A stretch of 14,904 bases of DNA from Pleionea sp041591085. GTDB lineage: Bacteria > Pseudomonadota > Gammaproteobacteria > Enterobacterales > Kangiellaceae. The translations under genes were made by a program, and so were the position numbers. Numbering within the stretch: the stretch's first letter is position 1; each line of letters opens with the position of its first letter. Below are positions 1 through 8,943 of the stretch, in pieces. Where the stretch lies: the NCBI GenBank assembly GCA_041591085.1, contig JBFHSP010000057.1, forward strand, positions 1-14,904, in the 5' to 3' direction. The notes under the pieces were generated by a model. It saw nothing but the letters and a program-made list of their open reading frames with translations. It was not told where the DNA came from and ran no database searches.

Positions 1-32
1 GCTAACTTTGCTGCGATGTCTTTCTTTCTCAT
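1..32 (-). CDS. Start of a further EPS-operon gene, cut by the left edge
   Basis: An ATG at 32-30 overlaps the TGA stop of the flippase gene as ATGA, the usual sign of translational coupling. A strong Shine-Dalgarno sequence, GGGAGG, lies at 44-39 with six bases between its GGAGG core and the ATG, better than most ribosome sites in this operon. Only MRKKDIAAKL is readable, which is too little to name a family. By position it should be another gene of the same exopolysaccharide operon, perhaps a glycosyltransferase or other assembly enzyme, but that is inference from context only. Confidence 0.6.
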   Translation of the reverse strand, partial: MRKKDIAAKL

Positions 33-1534
33 TGAGTACCTCCCGCATTCAGTGATTTAAATGCCTTAATTTTTGTTAGTTGATAAAGTCTCCCATAAAT
101 TTGCTCCTTTTCTTCGAAATCAAAACACCAAGGAGTCTTTAAAAGAATTACTGCATAAAGCAATGTTAGAGCAATATGATAAACCACGGATAAATACCAA
201 TTACTGATTGGGGTGAAAAAATGAATGCCATAAATTGTAAGCGCAACACCAAAAGCTTTTAATAATTTTGTATACTGATAATCTACATTGAAGTACTTTT
301 GACTAGTCTTATGCATTAATATTATAGCTATAATATCAGTAACAATAAGGCTTATGCAGGCGCCATAAATTCCTAGAATTGGAATCAGAGATAAATTAAA
401 GGTTACACTTACGGTGGAAGTGATAATTCCGAAATAGAAAAAATACTTGGTTTTTTTAGCGATCAAAATACCTGTTTGACAAGGATAATTCATTACCTTA
501 ATGATAGACGAAAGTAAAATTATAGGAACAATATTTGATGCTGGCCAGTAAGATTCATCTGACATTATTTTAAGTAAGTCGCCAATAAACAAGCTCATAC
601 AAAGAGAAAAGAAAACGATACCAATAAATAAATATTTAACAATTAAAGACTGAATTTCAGGAGCATTTTTGTTCTTCATTATGGAAAAACGGAATGAGCC
701 ATAAGAACGATTAAAAGGTTCTCCAATAAGCTGTTCAAGTGTTTGGCCAAACTTTACAGCCAACATATAAATGCCGACAGCGCTTAACGCATCAAAGTAA
801 TTCAATCCGAATTTGTCGACATTGCTAGATATTAAAGATGTTATGGTCCCGAGTAAGAATGGAAAGCTATAAAGCAAAACGGTTTTTAATTTTTTTGTGT
901 CAAATTTAAATCCGCATTCTTTAACAGTGAAATAGAATAGAATGATCCAGCCAAGGAAAACACTGACAGCATTTCCATATAATATACCAACTACATCCCA
1001 CTCCAAGAAAATTACAAAATATATATTTAGGGCGACTTGTACTACTAACTTCGCAATCGCGATATAAACAAAAAACAGCGATTTTTCGATGGCTCTTATA
1101 TAGGCCAAACAGATCTGTGAGGACATTTCCAAAACAAGAGTGACTAGTATTACCAAAACACCCATAGCATACTCTTGATGTCCAAACACTAAGTTAGAAA
1201 TTTCTTTGTACCAAATTCCAACAAGGGTTACACCTATTATAGTAATCATGGATGAGGCGATTAAATTGGTTGTCACCACAGCACGTCGATCGCTTAGATC
1301 ATCGTATTCAAAATAGAATCGTAATGTAGCATGAGCGAGTCCGACCGACAGAAACCCGACAATTACAGCGCTTATGCCATAGAAGAGTTCGAGAGCGCCA
1401 TACTCAGAAGGAGACAAGTAATTGGTGTAAATAGGAAGCAAAAGAAATGCGCCCACTCTATTGATGATGTTTCCTAGAGCATATATATATGAGTGTTTGA
1501 AAAATCGGCCTATTTCTTGTTTTTTCTCAGACAT
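29..1534 (-). CDS. Wzx-type polysaccharide flippase (MATE-like membrane protein)
   Basis: This 501-residue protein is almost entirely hydrophobic segments separated by short polar loops, with room for about 14 membrane helices, the normal size and layout of an O-antigen/EPS flippase. The start (SEKKQEIGRFFKHSYIYALG, then a helix with an LPIYTNYLSPSEYGALELF loop) is typical of the oligosaccharide flippase family, which turns undecaprenyl-diphosphate-linked repeat units to the periplasmic face of the inner membrane. It follows the deacetylase by 14 bases in the same operon and ends by ATGA overlap with the next gene. No clear Shine-Dalgarno sequence precedes the ATG, so translation may depend on coupling from upstream. 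Family is confident; the sugar substrate cannot be told. Confidence 0.9.
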   Translation of the reverse strand: MSEKKQEIGRFFKHSYIYALGNIINRVGAFLLLPIYTNYLSPSEYGALELFYGISAVIVGFLSVGLAHATLRFYFEYDDLSDRRAVVTTNLIASSMITIIGVTLVGIWYKEISNLVFGHQEYAMGVLVILVTLVLEMSSQICLAYIRAIEKSLFFVYIAIAKLVVQVALNIYFVIFLEWDVVGILYGNAVSVFLGWIILFYFTVKECGFKFDTKKLKTVLLYSFPFLLGTITSLISSNVDKFGLNYFDALSAVGIYMLAVKFGQTLEQLIGEPFNRSYGSFRFSIMKNKNAPEIQSLIVKYLFIGIVFFSLCMSLFIGDLLKIMSDESYWPASNIVPIILLSSIIKVMNYPCQTGILIAKKTKYFFYFGIITSTVSVTFNLSLIPILGIYGACISLIVTDIIAIILMHKTSQKYFNVDYQYTKLLKAFGVALTIYGIHFFTPISNWYLSVVYHIALTLLYAVILLKTPWCFDFEEKEQIYGRLYQLTKIKAFKSLNAGGTQ

Positions 1535-1548
1535 AAATCAATCAGTGG

Positions 1549-2421
1549 TCAGTTGTTGCTTGGAAGCAAATGGTATTGACAGAGAACATTTTCCATACTG
1601 GTAAAGTGAAAGTCTGAGAGCAAACGATTTAGCCGGCTATAACATTTATCTAAGTTGTTATAATGGCGAAATCGTGACAATTTACTAAGACCAATTACTC
1701 TTGGCTGCTTAGGATCGACTTCCCATGGATGAATGTAAAAGGTGATGGGTTGATTGTTTTTCTGTAATTGATTGAGTCCCCATTGGGTGAGCCAATAAGG
1801 GAATAACCTAAAATATCCACCTCCGGCAATCGGTAAGGTCAATTTTCCTCGCTTTAATGTTGAAATCGGAAATTCAATTAATTGATGACCATTTGGCGTT
1901 TGTAATTGATGGGGCAATGGATTGATTTCGGGAATTCCATAGTTATCATGTTTCATTGGAAATATGCTTGAATCGTACTCAAACCCAGCTTCTGCCAAAA
2001 TATCTAGAGCCCATAATGATTTGTGGGTGATTGAATAGGTAGCAGCTCGATAGCCTCTTATTGGTTTTTGAACGATATCTTCCAGCAATTTTTTTGCATC
2101 GAATGTTTCTTGCTTGAATGTTTCCGGTGTTTGTTTATAGATGAGCTGGTGGGACATGCCATGTGAAGCAATTTCATGACCGTAGCTGGCAATTTTTTTA
2201 ACTAAATCAGGCTTTCGTTTTGCACACCAGCCTAAAACGAAAAAAGTCCCTATTTGCTGTTTTTTTTCTAATAACTCTAAAATTTCTTGGGTATTTGTTT
2301 CAACTCTTGATGCAAAGGAGTCCCAAGAAGCACGGTCGACAGTTTGACTCATGGCTTCGACTTGAAAGTAGTCTTCAACATCGACAGTAAAAGCATTGAG
2401 GCTGGAAATTTGTTCAGTCAC
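1549..2421 (-). CDS. XrtA-system polysaccharide deacetylase (NodB fold, DUF3473)
   Basis: A 290-residue member of carbohydrate esterase family 4, close to the exosortase-associated deacetylases (TIGR03006 type). FTVDVEDYFQVEAM (residues 11-24) carries the metal/catalytic aspartates of motif 1. SHGMSH gives the metal-binding histidines H87 and H91. GYRAATYSI (123-131) is motif 3, followed by a conserved FEYDSSIFP block. A PIAGGGYFRLFPYWL segment and FYIHPWEVDP near the C-terminus are typical of this subgroup. It probably removes N-acetyl groups from the exported polysaccharide. No signal peptide is evident. The start is GTG, because the ATG two bases upstream reads straight into TGA in another frame. 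It sits 14 bases before the flippase and 99 bases after the molybdopterin gene, in the same direction. Confidence 0.92.
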   Translation of the reverse strand: MTEQISSLNAFTVDVEDYFQVEAMSQTVDRASWDSFASRVETNTQEILELLEKKQQIGTFFVLGWCAKRKPDLVKKIASYGHEIASHGMSHQLIYKQTPETFKQETFDAKKLLEDIVQKPIRGYRAATYSITHKSLWALDILAEAGFEYDSSIFPMKHDNYGIPEINPLPHQLQTPNGHQLIEFPISTLKRGKLTLPIAGGGYFRLFPYWLTQWGLNQLQKNNQPITFYIHPWEVDPKQPRVIGLSKLSRFRHYNNLDKCYSRLNRLLSDFHFTSMENVLCQYHLLPSNN

Positions 2422-2520
2422 ATAAAGTCCATTTACAATATAAGCTCAATTATGGAGCCTGTATGAATTTAGCCCTCCATTTTATAACAAAAAATGAACT
2501 TAATCATAAAAATATTACCA

Positions 2521-4635
2521 CTATAAAGAATCGCTTTGATTAAATGGAAGCCTCAACATTCTGGCACCGGTGGTATTTTTTATAGCATTTGCCAAAGCCG
2601 GGGCAACTCCTGGAACGCCTAGCTCGCCGACGCCCGATGGAGCTTCAGATGATTCAATCATCGAAATCGAAAGCTTGGGTGCTTGAGCAATATTAATCAA
2701 AGCATAGTTGTGAAAATTAGACTGTTTGATTTTTCCCTCATTTAAATTTATCTCGTGACCAATTGCTGCGTTTAACCCAAAAATAATGCCACCTTCTAGT
2801 TGGCCTTGGACTGCGGAACTGTTGATTACTTTTCCTACATCCGCGACGCAGAATATTTTTTCTATTCGCCATGAGGATTCGTTTGACCTTAGTATGACCG
2901 CTTGAGCACAATAACTTCCATAGGCTTTGTACACTGCTATCCCAGTTCGATCAGGCGCTGAGTGGGCGTCATTAATGAGACTCTGCAGATGTCTCAGTAC
3001 TTTAATCAATCGCTCACTTTTTAAGTGTTGAAATCTAAAGTCAAAAGGATCTTGATTGAATTTATTGGCTAATTCATCAACCATACTTTCAATAATAAAG
3101 ACGTTGTGAGCAGGGCCAATGCCGCGCCATGAACCTATCGGAATGGGAGTAGTTTTTTTATGGAAATCTAAGGAATGGCTATTGAATTGGTAAGGTAAGT
3201 ATTCTGCGCCTCCTATGCATCTGCCACGAGATGGCCCTACGATGCGGTGATGCCAATCAATATTACGTTCTTGCTCAATATTAAGGATGACTCGATGCAT
3301 TGTGTAGGGTCGGTAAAAGTCATTTTTTATGTCCTGTTCACGAGACCAAAATACTTGAACAGGCCCTTCAACAGTTAAAGCTAATTGCAATGCTTGCTCA
3401 ACAAAATCGGACTCAAGTCTTCTACCGAAGCTGCCTCCTATCGGCATTGTGTGGATATGTATATCATCATCAAAGCCAAATTGACTGGTTAACTTGTGCC
3501 AAAGCTTTGTAAACTTGGAGCGCAGTAGGTTTTCAGCCGTTGACTTTACTCCTGCTGGATTTTGTGTGCCTACCCAGATATGACATCCATCTTTTTTAAA
3601 TTCGATAGTGCAAGTGATCGGTTCAAGTGGCGCATGGGCCTGTGGCATGATTTCAAAGTCAAAGGCCTTAGTGGCTTTGTCGATTTGTGGTATTTCGCCT
3701 TTTATCAACTCTCCAGGTATTTTTATTAGTTCTTGATAGGTCTTTTTGGTCACTTGATCCGATAGTTGGCTAATATTTTTAGGTGCCAACCAATTAACTT
3801 TTAAATGTTTTATGGCCTGATCGGCGTGCCAAGTGGTTTCGCCGATGGCAAATAAGACATTTCCCACAACTTTAATTTCTACCGAACCTAGAAAAGAGGG
3901 TATCGATGAAGAGTCAATCGATCCAATCTTGCCGCCCAAAAAGGGACTGTGAAGCGCAGACGCATAACGCATTCCAGGAATCTTAGTACACGAAGAGTAT
4001 GTCAATCCTCCTTTTATGATTAAATCGATATCGGCTTTAAAGGAGTTTGAAAAGTCATTATGTTTTATAATGTGAGGGCTGTCGTTTAAGGGTATTGACG
4101 TTGCAATAGCAATTAATTTATTGCGAGGTATTTTTTCATGTTGGCCATGGATTATTAGAAACTCGTCTTGAATACTGATATTCGAAAGTTTACTTTTGGT
4201 TACGATAGCCGTGGCATTAATCAGTTGTTCGCGCATTTGCGCTGCAGCTTTTTGTAAGGGCTCAAACATTTGGCTGATGCTGGTGCTTCCAGCTGTAGCC
4301 ATAGGATCGAGATCAGTACTGTATTTTGGATGAATGATTTCAATAGAGTTTGGTGAACAGCTAAGCTGGGAGGCCACTATTAATGCTAAGCTTGTTTTAA
4401 TGTCTTGCCCCATTTCAATTTTGGGCAAATTCAAGATAAGTTGGTTTTCCTCATTTAATAAAAGCCAAGCGAAGTTCGAAAGTGATAGATTTTGATCGCT
4501 ACAAGCAACAAAAGTTACAGGGATTGAAAGTGCTGCCATTGATTGCAGACTGCCCTTAAGCAAGGCTCGACGGCTGAATGTTGCAGATTGTCCGAAAAGT
4601 ACTTTGTCAGTGTTAGAATCTTCCGTTGGGAGCAT
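2521..4635 (-). CDS. Molybdopterin-binding hydroxylase subunit (IorB/xanthine dehydrogenase family), Tat-exported
   Basis: A 704-residue relative of the large subunit of isoquinoline 1-oxidoreductase and related molybdenum hydroxylases. A twin-arginine signal (SRRALLKGS, RR at 22-23, then a hydrophobic stretch ending VACS) predicts export as a folded enzyme. Cofactor motifs are intact: QAHAPLEP (332-339), GGSFGRRLESD (400-410), GSWRGIGP (501-508), QLEGGIIFG (612-620) and GVGELGVPGVAPA (668-680), where E671 matches the catalytic glutamate. It is slightly shorter than the common 730-750 residues. These enzymes normally work with a 2Fe-2S subunit (IorA) and often a cytochrome, and none is in the window. 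It overlaps the end of the outer-membrane protein gene by 23 bases and has AGGAT seven bases before its ATG, so it is part of the EPS operon. Substrate unknown. Confidence 0.88.
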   Translation of the reverse strand: MLPTEDSNTDKVLFGQSATFSRRALLKGSLQSMAALSIPVTFVACSDQNLSLSNFAWLLLNEENQLILNLPKIEMGQDIKTSLALIVASQLSCSPNSIEIIHPKYSTDLDPMATAGSTSISQMFEPLQKAAAQMREQLINATAIVTKSKLSNISIQDEFLIIHGQHEKIPRNKLIAIATSIPLNDSPHIIKHNDFSNSFKADIDLIIKGGLTYSSCTKIPGMRYASALHSPFLGGKIGSIDSSSIPSFLGSVEIKVVGNVLFAIGETTWHADQAIKHLKVNWLAPKNISQLSDQVTKKTYQELIKIPGELIKGEIPQIDKATKAFDFEIMPQAHAPLEPITCTIEFKKDGCHIWVGTQNPAGVKSTAENLLRSKFTKLWHKLTSQFGFDDDIHIHTMPIGGSFGRRLESDFVEQALQLALTVEGPVQVFWSREQDIKNDFYRPYTMHRVILNIEQERNIDWHHRIVGPSRGRCIGGAEYLPYQFNSHSLDFHKKTTPIPIGSWRGIGPAHNVFIIESMVDELANKFNQDPFDFRFQHLKSERLIKVLRHLQSLINDAHSAPDRTGIAVYKAYGSYCAQAVILRSNESSWRIEKIFCVADVGKVINSSAVQGQLEGGIIFGLNAAIGHEINLNEGKIKQSNFHNYALINIAQAPKLSISMIESSEAPSGVGELGVPGVAPALANAIKNTTGARMLRLPFNQSDSL

Positions 4636-5947
4636 ATCTAAATCCTATCGCAATGCTTTTACTGTCAGCGCCTAGGTAATTGGAGCTGCTATCACTTCCG
4701 TCCGATTGACGAAACCTGAATTCTACAAAATACGATAAATCGCTACTCAATGATTGATAAAATGTGAGCTCTGTAAGATCAACCTGATTTTCTGTTACTG
4801 AAGAGAACGAATTATTAAATTCATTGTAAGTTTTTGAGGCGAGTAATTCCAATATTGCTCGATGATTTCCTGAATAAAGCCCATGAATGGGATAACTTAA
4901 AGTCGTCACTAAGCCTTTTTGTTGCTCAGAACTATTTTGTACGACTCCTTCTGATTCAAAAACAAATGCTCTGACATTGCCATTAAATCCATCACTGGTG
5001 GTGTGGGTAAATGTAAGGTCGAGCTCTTTTCTAACCTGAGGTGAAATAATACTATAGTTCCCATTTCCTTGAACAATCGAATCATTGGTGAAATTGTATT
5101 CAATTTCTCGATCAAACCCTTGGGTTGCATTGAGTACAAAACGTTGCGCTCGGTTGATTTCTCGAGTCAATCGAAGAGCGATAAGATCGGTGTCGTATTT
5201 GTTTCCTAAAACATCGGCAATTTGTGAAATCCCAGCTTCGACCTGGACTCGAGTGGCTCTTCCTGAAATGAGCCAGCGCAAAGACAAGTCGGATTGTTCA
5301 TAATCAACCGCGCCCTCATCAATACTGGCTGAAAAATCAGTTTCTAATTGACTTGCAACAAGAAAAAAAGACTGACTTGAGTTTAGTTGACGCCGATAAT
5401 CAACCGTAAATCGACCTATTTTTCTGGATCCATCAATGGTTGCTGAGCCTTCTAGAATCCCATCATTTTTGATTTTGGTAAGTGCTGCTTCGAAAGTTAG
5501 CTGTTCAACAGAAGATAATCTAAAAAAGTATGCGGGCAGTACTGAAAACGTATTGATTTCTCGGACAGTATCAATAACTTCCGTAGAAAATCGATTAGCA
5601 GGTTCTTGAGATAATTAATCAATAATCCTTAAAGAGAAATTATTACTGCGGGGTCGATAGAAAAAATCGCCGCTAAATTGCATTTGTTTTTGAGTTCCGA
5701 GATCACTTTCTGAAAAATACTCATAATTGATCCCTCCAGCCATTGATGCTTCCCAGTCTTGATAAGAGTTTTCTTGAAACTGAAAACTAAACCCTGTTGT
5801 ATTTGAATAGCCACTGACAGGAGTAAATGATTGACTGATATTATTACTATAGCGTCCATCAGTAAAAATGGCATAGCTATAGTCAACTGCATGAATAGTT
5901 GAAATGAATGCTAAAACGCAACCCGTTAAAATCCTTTTTAAATCCAT
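4613..5947 (-). pseudogene. XrtA-associated outer-membrane beta-barrel protein (TIGR03016-like), interrupted by one in-frame stop
   Basis: One frame runs from the ATG at 5947 to the TAA at 4615-4613, 444 codons, with a single internal TAA at 5617-5615 (codon 111). I translated the stretch after this stop by hand: it stays open without any other stop, so only a substitution, not a frameshift, breaks the gene. The N-terminus has a signal peptide ending near IHAVDYSYA. The rest is alternating polar/aromatic strands, and the last residue is phenylalanine (GFRYAPNGRF), as in outer-membrane barrels. The position between the kinase-like gene (4 bases) and the molybdopterin gene, plus the block around codons 105-125 (FSLRIID-stop-LSQEPANRF), fits the PEP-CTERM-associated outer-membrane family. 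A TTG at 5287 could give only a C-terminal fragment without a signal peptide. It could be a real nonsense allele, an assembly error, or rare readthrough. Confidence 0.8.
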
Positions 5948-5951
5948 TGGC

Positions 5952-6764
5952 TTAAAACTCGTTTAAAACAACCCCAGCTAACTTCTCTTGCCCTATCGCT
6001 ATTGCTGCATAGCGAATTTCTTCTTCAGAGCAGCGACCATACGGGATGACTAATATGACTTTGTCACATAAGTCAATAAGGATACGAGTATCCGCTGACT
6101 GTGTGATGCTAGGGGCATCAATAACGGGAAATCGCTCAGGGTAACGTTCCAAAAGGTCTTTTAACAAGTCCTTCATTTTTTCTGAAGTAAAGTATTCGGC
6201 AGCATTGACTCGAGCCTTTCCACTAGGCAGTAAACGAAGCCGCGGAATGGGCGTTTCGTATAATATACCGCTTGAATTGATTTCATCAGACTCCAAATAA
6301 TCAATAATTCCTAGCTCAGAGTTAACATCAAGAATTGAATGTAGCTCAGGATTATTGATATTAGCATCGATCAATAATGATGTTTTTCCTTCATCAAATG
6401 CAAAGGTTGCTGCTAAATTAGTTGCAACTAAACTGTTTCCTGATTGTGGCAAAACGGAAGTGACCAAAGTCACAAAGTTTTCTTTTTCCGTTGTAGCTAA
6501 CAATCGAGTTCTTAGATTTCTGTACTTGTTCAGCAAAACGCTATCTTTCATGGAAGAGTGAACAATACCTTTAGACAGTAGCTCACTCTCACTAAAAACG
6601 CGCTCTTGAACCATCATTGATATCTGGTTGCGAGAAGAGCCTAATAATGAAGGGTCTTTTTTGCGTGAAGCAGAGACTCTTTTTTCTTCTTCAATAATTT
6701 TATCAATAATCTGTTCTTCAGAGCCTGATGTCGCGACTTTCATCGCTTTTTCTATAATGCTCAC
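5952..6764 (-). CDS. Kinase-like ATPase of XrtA EPS loci (TIGR03018-like), degenerate nucleotide site
   Basis: A 270-residue protein with the fold and position of the bacterial tyrosine kinase that partners the chain-length protein. YRNLRTRLL (81-89) matches the E-x-x-R-x-L-R-T region, and VTSVLPQSGNSLVATNLA (101-118) aligns with the Walker A block of CpsD/Wzc kinases. In that block the family GEGKS/T reads QSGNS, so the essential lysine is N110. The Walker A' aspartate pair is reduced to D133 with N135, and the RRP that follows is NNP. The Walker B aspartate (VIDAP, D216) remains. There is no tyrosine cluster at the C-terminus, which ends KLAGVVLNEF. It starts with GTG overlapping the TGA of the chain-length gene, with GAGGTG just upstream. 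Likely a non-catalytic regulator or scaffold; family placement is firm, lack of activity is inferred. Confidence 0.85.
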   Translation of the reverse strand: MSIIEKAMKVATSGSEEQIIDKIIEEEKRVSASRKKDPSLLGSSRNQISMMVQERVFSESELLSKGIVHSSMKDSVLLNKYRNLRTRLLATTEKENFVTLVTSVLPQSGNSLVATNLAATFAFDEGKTSLLIDANINNPELHSILDVNSELGIIDYLESDEINSSGILYETPIPRLRLLPSGKARVNAAEYFTSEKMKDLLKDLLERYPERFPVIDAPSITQSADTRILIDLCDKVILVIPYGRCSEEEIRYAAIAIGQEKLAGVVLNEF

Positions 6765-8293
6765 ATTTCACCTCGCAAGCGCAAATAAATTTGGAATCCA
6801 TAAAGAGACCAAACCGATATAACTACAAATCCAACAATTGAGGCATGTATAATATTTCGTTTGGCCATCGCTGGTGTCGTTACCGGGTAAAGTGAAGATA
6901 GTATTGGAAGGTTTAGTTTTTCGGAAATTATGGCGGCATCCCGAACTTTTTGATCTATTAAACTCAGACCAAATGCTGCTCCCACAGGCACTGCTAAAGA
7001 CATAAAGAGACCGGCTAAAATGATGTGTGCAAAGCGTATGCCCTTTGGTGTTACAGGTAAGGACGCTGATTCTTGAATACGAACCGTCAGGCCTTGATTC
7101 TCCATATCAATATTCATTGAAATACGCGCGTTTTCTCGCTGAGACAGCAACTGTTGATACATTTGACGATTGACATCATTATCGCGCGTTAATTCGGCAA
7201 GCTCCGCCTCTACCGCATTGATGCGATTTTTAGTTTCTCGCTCTTTATCCATCAGCGACTCCAGCTGTTCCTTGCGGGATTTTAACGATGAAAGTGTAGT
7301 TTGGTAACGTAATGCCTGTCGTTGTAATTCCTGTGCGATAGGACCGTCTCTCAATTCAGTGGTTTCTACCGCGACTCCAGAGTTTCGTGCCGCAATTTCG
7401 TCTTTAACCTGTTGGGTTAAGTTTTCTATTTGGCCTTTAAGTTGAATGATGTCCGGATAGTCATCCATGTAGGTTAAACGCAATTCAGCTAATCGCTGTT
7501 CTAACTCTACGATTCGATTACTCAGTTGCGTTTCTCTATTAATACTAGCCGAGTTTTGCGTGCCACTTTCACCCGCAAGTTGGCGTCGGGTGGCGTCTAA
7601 CTTGGATTGTTCTTCATAGATTTCTAAGTAAACTGATTCTACTTGACGCTTTAATTGAAGTAACCGTTCATCAGCCGCAGCGTTGGCTCCAGGAGTCGCA
7701 TCTATATTTCGGGAACGAAAGTCTTTTATGGCTTGTTCTGCACTGGTCAGTTTTTCATGATATTGCTTGACTTGGTTATCAATAAAGTCAAAAGCCTTGC
7801 GGCTTTCCGCTTGCTTGGCTCGAACAGACTCATCGATAAATAGGTCGGTCATCAGTGTTGCAGTATCGAAGGCTCTCTTTGGATCGTCATCTTTAAAACT
7901 GATCCTAATGAGGTTTTCACCTAAGTTCATGAACTCGGTACGCTTTTTCAAAGACTCTATGAGGTGGTCTTTTTCAATATCGGAAGGAGGGGTGTCAAAC
8001 CATTGCGAGTTTTGCAAAATCTGAGCGATAGATTTTCGACTAAATACAATTTCTCTGGCAATTTTAGCTCTATCGACAACGGTTGAGTTTACCGCTGTAT
8101 CTGGCATCAAAGGCTGAAGCATGCTGCGATGCTCGACAAATACAGTGCTTGATGAAGTGTAAATTTTGGGCCAAACCAATCCGAGAACTAAAAATATAAG
8201 TGCTGTTATAACAAATAATAGCGAGGCTAATATTCTTCGATGCCAAGTTTCTCGCAGTAATCGAGTTATCAATTCACTGATGCTTAAATTCAT
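6761..8293 (-). CDS. XrtA-system polysaccharide chain-length determinant (Wzz/GNVR family)
   Basis: A 510-residue inner-membrane copolymerase. One membrane helix lies at about residues 20-42 (ILASLLFVITALIF...), followed by a Wzz-type domain with SSSTVFVEHRS. A long heptad-rich coiled-coil region in the middle is full of Q, E, R and L and includes LRLTYMDDYPDIIQLKGQI. A second helix lies at about 420-444 after LPVTPKG, and a third near 480-503. The extra C-terminal helix and the length match the PEP-CTERM chain-length family (TIGR03007) better than E. coli Wzz. It should set polymer length together with the next gene, whose GTG overlaps this stop codon. It begins 14 bases after the export lipoprotein gene. 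Confidence 0.92.
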   Translation of the reverse strand: MNLSISELITRLLRETWHRRILASLLFVITALIFLVLGLVWPKIYTSSSTVFVEHRSMLQPLMPDTAVNSTVVDRAKIAREIVFSRKSIAQILQNSQWFDTPPSDIEKDHLIESLKKRTEFMNLGENLIRISFKDDDPKRAFDTATLMTDLFIDESVRAKQAESRKAFDFIDNQVKQYHEKLTSAEQAIKDFRSRNIDATPGANAAADERLLQLKRQVESVYLEIYEEQSKLDATRRQLAGESGTQNSASINRETQLSNRIVELEQRLAELRLTYMDDYPDIIQLKGQIENLTQQVKDEIAARNSGVAVETTELRDGPIAQELQRQALRYQTTLSSLKSRKEQLESLMDKERETKNRINAVEAELAELTRDNDVNRQMYQQLLSQRENARISMNIDMENQGLTVRIQESASLPVTPKGIRFAHIILAGLFMSLAVPVGAAFGLSLIDQKVRDAAIISEKLNLPILSSLYPVTTPAMAKRNIIHASIVGFVVISVWSLYGFQIYLRLRGEM

Positions 8294-8307
8294 ATTTATC
8301 TTGCTCG

Positions 8308-8943
8308 TTAGAAAGTTCTTTCAGGAACGGAAATAATATCGCCTGGTTCAATTGCAATGTTGGTTCTCATATCTCCATCATTGAAGATATCGAAAAGTTC
8401 AATGTCGATGGACTCTATTTTTCCATCTATTTTTCGGAAAAGTTTTGTGCTGTTGCCAGAAGCAAAGTCATTCAGTCCACCTGCTTCAAGTACAACGTCG
8501 AGCACTGTCATTCCTTGTCTGAAGTTGAGAGAACGTGGTGCTCTAACTGCGCCTGTCACTCGCACCCTAGATAGAAATTCATGACTACGAAGTTCAACTA
8601 AAATGACGGTGACTTGAGGGTCTCTAATAAACTTACCAAGACGATCGGTAATTTCAACCGCGACTTCTTCAGGCGTTCTTCCTCCGGCTAATACTTCGCC
8701 AACAAGAGGAACGGTGATTTTACCATCGGGCCGAACCGGAACCGCCATTGATAGATCTGGATGGCGCCAAACATTGACCGAAACTTGGTCGTCTACGCCA
8801 ATATGATACTGATCAACTAATAGTCGAGAGTTTTGGCTGACTTCAGGGCCATAAGAAACTGAGTCAGGAAGGTTGTTACAACCTAGTAATGAAATAAGAA
8901 AAACACCTGAGATTATCGTTTTTAGTAGTGTTTTAGTTGTCAC
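8308..8943 (-). CDS. XrtA-system polysaccharide export lipoprotein (Wza-like)
   Basis: A 211-residue outer-membrane export protein. A lipoprotein signal peptide ends in the lipobox LLGC with the acylated cysteine at residue 22. The polysaccharide export domain follows (YHIGVDDQVSVNVWRHPDLS, then RPDGKITVPLVGEV). Next is a SLBB-type ligand/beta-grasp segment beginning VRVTGAVRAPRSL with the TVLDVVLEAGGL motif, and the protein closes with EPGDIISVPERTF. It lacks the long C-terminal barrel helix of E. coli Wza and has the length of the PEP-CTERM export family (TIGR03027). The start is GTG, overlapping the TAG of the sugar transferase gene by one base, so the two are likely translationally coupled. 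It probably forms the outer-membrane or periplasmic part of the EPS channel. Confidence 0.93.
   Translation of the reverse strand: MTTKTLLKTIISGVFLISLLGCNNLPDSVSYGPEVSQNSRLLVDQYHIGVDDQVSVNVWRHPDLSMAVPVRPDGKITVPLVGEVLAGGRTPEEVAVEITDRLGKFIRDPQVTVILVELRSHEFLSRVRVTGAVRAPRSLNFRQGMTVLDVVLEAGGLNDFASGNSTKLFRKIDGKIESIDIELFDIFNDGDMRTNIAIEPGDIISVPERTF

Noticed and set aside
3300..3512. A 70-codon plus-strand frame inside the molybdopterin gene
   Set aside because: It lies wholly opposite a long conserved gene including its GGSFGRR motif. No start signals or family resemblance.
5288..5614. Possible frameshift between two separate genes in the outer-membrane region
   Set aside because: Hand translation shows both parts in the same frame with open sequence between them. 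Only one stop codon interrupts, so it is a single gene.
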